Origin: Gemmatimonadota bacterium
GTDB taxonomy: Bacteria > Gemmatimonadota > Gemmatimonadetes > Longimicrobiales > RSA9
Length of the DNA stretch: 45,960 nucleotides
Reading direction: 5' to 3'
Assembly: GCA_039715185.1 (NCBI GenBank)
Contig: JBDLIA010000018.1
Span: 1-45,960, forward strand
Shown: positions 41,166-45,960 of the stretch, piece by piece
Numbering within the stretch: position 1 is the stretch's first letter
How the letters are laid out: every line of letters starts with the position of its first letter
The notes under the pieces: model-generated
Databases searched by the model: none
Told to the model about the DNA's origin: nothing
The model's input: only the letters and a program-made list of their open reading frames with translations
Program-made: the position numbers and the translations under genes

Positions 41166-42448
41166 CAGGAGCTTCCTCCGGCGGGCACCGGCTCGTCCAC
41201 CACCTCGGCCTCCGGCGCGTCCGCGTGCGGCGCGCGGCGCGGCGTGCCCGAGATCACCCGGTCGCGGTCCAGCCAGAAGAAGAAGGCCGCCATCGCCACC
41301 ACGTTCACCGCGGTCAGCACGAGTCCGTAGCGCAGGCCGTAATCCCAGCCCAGCGTGTCCAGCGCCAGGATGGAGGCGCCCATGAGCACGATGAACGCGA
41401 GCGACGTGGGCAGCATGACCTTCCAGCCCAGGTGCATGACCTGGTCGTAGCGGAAGCGCGGCACCGTCCAGCGCACCCACATGAACAGGAACACGAAGAA
41501 CAGCGTCTTGGCGAAGAACGAGCCCGCGGTGACGAGCGTCTTCCACACCTCAGGCCGGGCGCCCTCGACGACGCCGGGGGCGATCACGCGCATGTCGTCG
41601 AACGACGCGAAGGGCACGTCCCAGCCGCCCAGGAACAGCGTAGCCATGAGCGCCGACGCGGTGAACATGTGTGCGTACTCGGCGATGAAGAACATGCTGA
41701 ACTTCATCGACGAGTACTCGGTGTGATAGCCGGTCACGAGCTCGGCCTCGGCCTCGGGCACGTCGAACGGCAGCCGGTTGGTCTCGGCGAACGCGGACAC
41801 CACGAACAGGAAGAACGCCAGCCCCAGGGGCAGCGCCAGCCACAGCCCCAGCTCCTCCTGCTGCAGCCACACCACCTGCGTGAGGGTGACGTTGCCGGCG
41901 AGCATGAACACCGGGATCAGGCTCATCCCCAGCGCCACCTCGTAGCTCACCATCTGCGCGCCGCCGCGCAGCCCGCCCAGGAAGGAGTACTTGCTGTTGG
42001 AGGACCAGCCCGCCAAGACCAGCCCGTACACGCCCATGCTGGACAGCGCCAGGATGAACAGGATGCCGATGGGCAGGTCCGCCACGACCATGTCCACCAG
42101 CCCCCACGGCGTGGGCAGCGGCGACGCGAACGGGATCACCGCGAAGGTCACCAGCGCCGGCGTGATGGCGATCATGGGCGCCAGGAAGAAGTACGTGCGC
42201 GAGGCCTGCCCCGGCGCCGTCTCTTCCTTGATGAAGTTCTTGAGGCCGTCGGCGACCGGCTGGAGGATGCCGCCCGGCCCCACGCGGTTGGGCCCCAGGC
42301 GGTCCTGCATGAACGCGGACACGCGGCGCTCCATCAGCGTGAACAGCGCCACCAGCACCATGGTCGCGCCGAACACCGTGAGCACCTTGATGTTCACGAT
42401 GATCAGCTCGGCGGTGCCCGATAGCGCGCCCAGGTCGTGCTGGCTCAT
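41165..42448 (-). CDS. nuoH: NADH-quinone oxidoreductase subunit H
   Basis: NuoH forms the quinone-entry chamber at the junction of the two arms of complex I. The ATG at 42448 overlaps the nuoG stop (ATGA) and gives 427 residues with about eight or nine helices. The two signatures, ERRVSAFMQDRLGPNRVGPGG and AETNRLPFDVPEAEAELVTGYHTEY, are complete. A polar C-terminal tail of about 30 residues extends past the last helix. The frame stays open upstream to 43609 as a shadow of nuoG. Confidence 0.97.
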   Translation of the reverse strand: MSQHDLGALSGTAELIIVNIKVLTVFGATMVLVALFTLMERRVSAFMQDRLGPNRVGPGGILQPVADGLKNFIKEETAPGQASRTYFFLAPMIAITPALVTFAVIPFASPLPTPWGLVDMVVADLPIGILFILALSSMGVYGLVLAGWSSNSKYSFLGGLRGGAQMVSYEVALGMSLIPVFMLAGNVTLTQVVWLQQEELGLWLALPLGLAFFLFVVSAFAETNRLPFDVPEAEAELVTGYHTEYSSMKFSMFFIAEYAHMFTASALMATLFLGGWDVPFASFDDMRVIAPGVVEGARPEVWKTLVTAGSFFAKTLFFVFLFMWVRWTVPRFRYDQVMHLGWKVMLPTSLAFIVLMGASILALDTLGWDYGLRYGLVLTAVNVVAMAAFFFWLDRDRVISGTPRRAPHADAPEAEVVDEPVPAGGSS

Positions 42449-44127
42449 CCCACCTCCGCGCCGTCCGGGGTGACCCGCACCGAGGCGTTGGCGAGCGCGC
42501 CGAAGGCGCCCAGGACCTCGTAGCTGAGGCCCCGATAGGGCGCGTGCCACTCGCCCAGGCGCAGGAACGCGTCGGCCGCCGACGCGGGCGCCGAGCCGTC
42601 CTCGGCGCCCGCCAGCACCACCCCCAGCACCTGCCACGCGGGGCGCGCCTGCGCGGGCGCCTGCAGCGCCGCCCAGAAGCGCTGCACGCGACCCTCGTGG
42701 TTGGTGAAGGTGCCGTCCTGCTCGGCGAAGGTGGTCACGGGCAGCGCGAAGTGCGCGGCGCGCGCCGCGGGCGTGAGGGTGTGGCCCAGGTACACGAACA
42801 GGTCGGCGCCCGCGCCGAAGTCGGCGGGCAGGTCGGCCAGGTCGTCGCCCAGCACCACCAGCACGCCCCCGGCGCGGTCCAGCCCGCCCGCGCCGTCGTC
42901 GTCGCCGGCGCGTTCGAAGCCGAGCGCCTCCAGGCCGCGCACGTTGGGCGCGAGGTCGCGCCGCCGCGCGAGCCCGGGGACGCCGACGCACGGCACCTCG
43001 GCGTCGGCGCGCGCGGAGCGGTAGAGCTTGCGGGCGCCGCCCAGGACGTCGGCCAGGCGCCCGGCCAGGCCCGCGTCCTCGTTGGACTGGCGCGCGGACA
43101 CCAGCGCGGTAACGCCGCCCCGCCCGTCGTGTCGGGAGACGCGGTCCACCAGCGCCAGGATCGCCTCGCGCCAGTCGGTCTCGGCCTGCTCGCCGTCGGC
43201 GCCCCGCACCATGGGCGCGTCCAGCCGCCGGGCGGCGCCGTCGCCGGACGCCAGCGCGCTCTCCGCGGCGCCCCCGCCCACGGTGGACGGCGCGCGGTTC
43301 AGCCACTCGTAGTCGTAGCGCCCGTGGTCGCACATCCAGTACGCGTTGACCTCGGGGTTCTCGCGCGGGCGCAGCCGCTGCACCGCGTTGTCGCGCACGT
43401 CCACGTGGACGTTGCAGCCCTGCGAGCAGCCGGAGCAGATGGACGGCGCGCGGTCCAGGTCCCACACCCGGGCCTTGTGGTGGAAGTCCTTGGCGAGCAG
43501 CGCGCCGACGGGGCAGATGTCGATGATGTTGTGCGCCCAGCCGGACTCGTCCAGGCCCTGCTCGAAGAACGTGTCGATCACCGAGCGGTTGCCGCGCTGG
43601 ACCACGCACAGCAGGTCGTCCTGCGGGACTTCACGCATGAAGCGCACGCAGCGCGTGCACATGATGCAGCGGTCGCCGTCGTAGACGATGCCGCCCGACT
43701 CGCCGCCGAAGAAGTCCTGCCCCAGCACCCGCTTGGGCTCCGCCGAGCGGCCGTGCTTGCGGCCCTCCTGGTGGACGTAGTCCTGCAGGCTGCACTCGCC
43801 CGATTTGTCGCACACCGGGCAGTCCAGCGGGTGGTTGGCGAGGTAGAACTCCAGCACGCCCTCGCGCGCTTCCTGGGCCTCGCCGCCCTCGGTGCGGATG
43901 ACCTGCCCGTCGCCCACGTGGGTGATGCACGCCGGCTGCAGCTTGGGCGCGCCCTCCACCTCCACCAGGCACATGCGGCACATCGCCGGCGCCGACAGTC
44001 CGGGGTGGTAGCAGTAGTGCGCCACGCCCACGCCCGCGTGCTCGGCGGCCTCGAGGATGCGGGTCCCGGCGGGGACGGTGACCTCGATCCCGTCGATCGT
44101 GCAGGTGACGGTGCCCTCGGCGGCCAT
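42445..44127 (-). CDS. nuoG: NADH-quinone oxidoreductase subunit G, short form
   Basis: NuoG carries several Fe-S clusters of the peripheral arm. Ligand sets are visible for N1b (Cys39, 50, 53, 67), N5 (His99, Cys103, 106, 112) and N4 (Cys154, 157, 160, 205). A fourth CxxCxxxC...C set (Cys231, 234, 238, 266) matches the optional N7 cluster. At 560 residues it is shorter than the 700-900 usual for NuoG. The molybdopterin-oxidoreductase-like part after about residue 275 is reduced and Ala/Gly-rich, with no visible cofactor motif. It lies between nuoF (4 bp gap) and nuoH. Confidence 0.93.
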   Translation of the reverse strand: MAAEGTVTCTIDGIEVTVPAGTRILEAAEHAGVGVAHYCYHPGLSAPAMCRMCLVEVEGAPKLQPACITHVGDGQVIRTEGGEAQEAREGVLEFYLANHPLDCPVCDKSGECSLQDYVHQEGRKHGRSAEPKRVLGQDFFGGESGGIVYDGDRCIMCTRCVRFMREVPQDDLLCVVQRGNRSVIDTFFEQGLDESGWAHNIIDICPVGALLAKDFHHKARVWDLDRAPSICSGCSQGCNVHVDVRDNAVQRLRPRENPEVNAYWMCDHGRYDYEWLNRAPSTVGGGAAESALASGDGAARRLDAPMVRGADGEQAETDWREAILALVDRVSRHDGRGGVTALVSARQSNEDAGLAGRLADVLGGARKLYRSARADAEVPCVGVPGLARRRDLAPNVRGLEALGFERAGDDDGAGGLDRAGGVLVVLGDDLADLPADFGAGADLFVYLGHTLTPAARAAHFALPVTTFAEQDGTFTNHEGRVQRFWAALQAPAQARPAWQVLGVVLAGAEDGSAPASAADAFLRLGEWHAPYRGLSYEVLGAFGALANASVRVTPDGAEVG

Positions 44128-44131
44128 CGCG

Positions 44132-45450
<1,319 letters not shown>

Positions 45451-45451
<1 letters not shown>

Positions 45452-45960
45452 TACGCGTCGCCCCCATCGTCCGACGGCGTTTCCGCGGAAACGTGCCCCG
45501 ATCCGCCAGCGCCCGTCGGCCGCGCCCCGTTGCCCTGCGGCGTGCTCAGCCCCTCGGCCTCGAGCCGCTCCAGGATCGCCGGCACGTCTTCGTCCGCCAC
45601 GCCCTCGAAGTAGCGGTTGTTGACCTGGACGACGGTCGGAAAACCGCACGCGCCCAGGCACTCGGCCTCGATCACGGTGAACAGCCCGTCGTCGCTCACC
45701 TCGCCCGGCGCCGCCCCCGTCTCGGCCAGGAAGCGCGCCGCCACGTCGTCCGCGCCGCACAGGTTGCAGCTCACGTTGGTGCACACCTGGATCAGGTATT
45801 TCCCGACCGGGCGCCGGTTGTACATCGTGTAGAAGGTCGCCACCCCGCGCACCGTGGCGGGCGCCAGCTCCAGCAGCTCGCCCACGCGGTCCATGGTCCC
45901 GGGCGATACGTGCCCGCGCACCTCCTGCGCCAGACTCAGCACCGGCAGCAGCGCGCCGCG
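45451..45960 (-). CDS. nuoE: NADH-quinone oxidoreductase subunit E (5' end outside window)
   Basis: NuoE is the thioredoxin-fold subunit with the 2Fe-2S cluster N1a. The frame is open to the last base of the window, so the start lies beyond it. The visible part ends with an extended, polar Gly/Ser-rich tail. Cluster ligands are CTNVSC and the later CLGAC in ECLGACGFPT. It is the first nuo gene visible here. nuoA-D, if contiguous, would lie to the right. Confidence 0.96.

Overview
The window is about 46 kb of GC-rich bacterial chromosome with almost no non-coding DNA. It has Kdo synthesis, LPS-export (Lpt) genes, an outer-membrane-type protein and complex I, so the host is a diderm that makes a Kdo-based lipopolysaccharide and respires. 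The UPF0182 protein, sigma-54 and the overall gene content resemble Gemmatimonadota. That placement is an inference from memory of the phylum and was not tested by a search.

Layout. Positions 1-5292 (+ strand) are the edge of a surface-glycan region: the 3' part of gmd, an rmd-like reductase, a YfhO-family membrane protein and a YbhN/AglD-type membrane protein. Everything from 5310 to the right edge lies on the - strand and reads right to left, about 40 kb with 32 genes. In transcription order these are: nuoE (cut by the window edge), F, G, H, I, J, K, L, M, N; a phosphomanno/phosphoglucomutase; a UPF0182 membrane protein; a phosphoryl-transfer group (arcC, sucC, sucD, a CBS-pair protein, ndk); the lipid-precursor cluster yceD-rpmF-plsX-fabH-fabD-fabG-acpP-fabF; dedA, xerD, trpG/pabA and an outer-membrane protein; then kdsB-pyrG-kdsA-kdsC-kdsD-lptC-lptA-lptB-rpoN and a GT2 glycosyltransferase.

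How the genes work together. KdsD, KdsA and KdsC make Kdo, PyrG makes the CTP that KdsB uses to activate it, and LptC/LptA/LptB export the finished LPS. The kdsD-kdsC-lptC-lptA-lptB-rpoN order is the one known from E. coli. The yceD-to-fabF block also keeps the enterobacterial order and supplies the acyl chains for phospholipid and lipid A. Many neighbours overlap by ATGA or GTGA, which suggests translational coupling.

The most interesting non-genic signal is a family of four short palindromic elements at 5289-5312, 20394-20458, 21767-21805 and 25846-25911. Each is bounded by TA dinucleotides in a CTAG (or CTAA) context, like small non-autonomous IS630-type elements. Three of the four sit exactly in stop codons and regenerate a TAG stop: after acpP, after rpmF, and between two convergent genes. 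Other unusual items are a roughly 155-residue N-terminal domain on LptB, an LptA about three times the usual length with an internal Pro/Ala-rich linker, and a 44-nt yceD/rpmF overlap.

I saw no rRNA, tRNA, CRISPR array or intact transposase gene. No gap between genes exceeds 170 bp.
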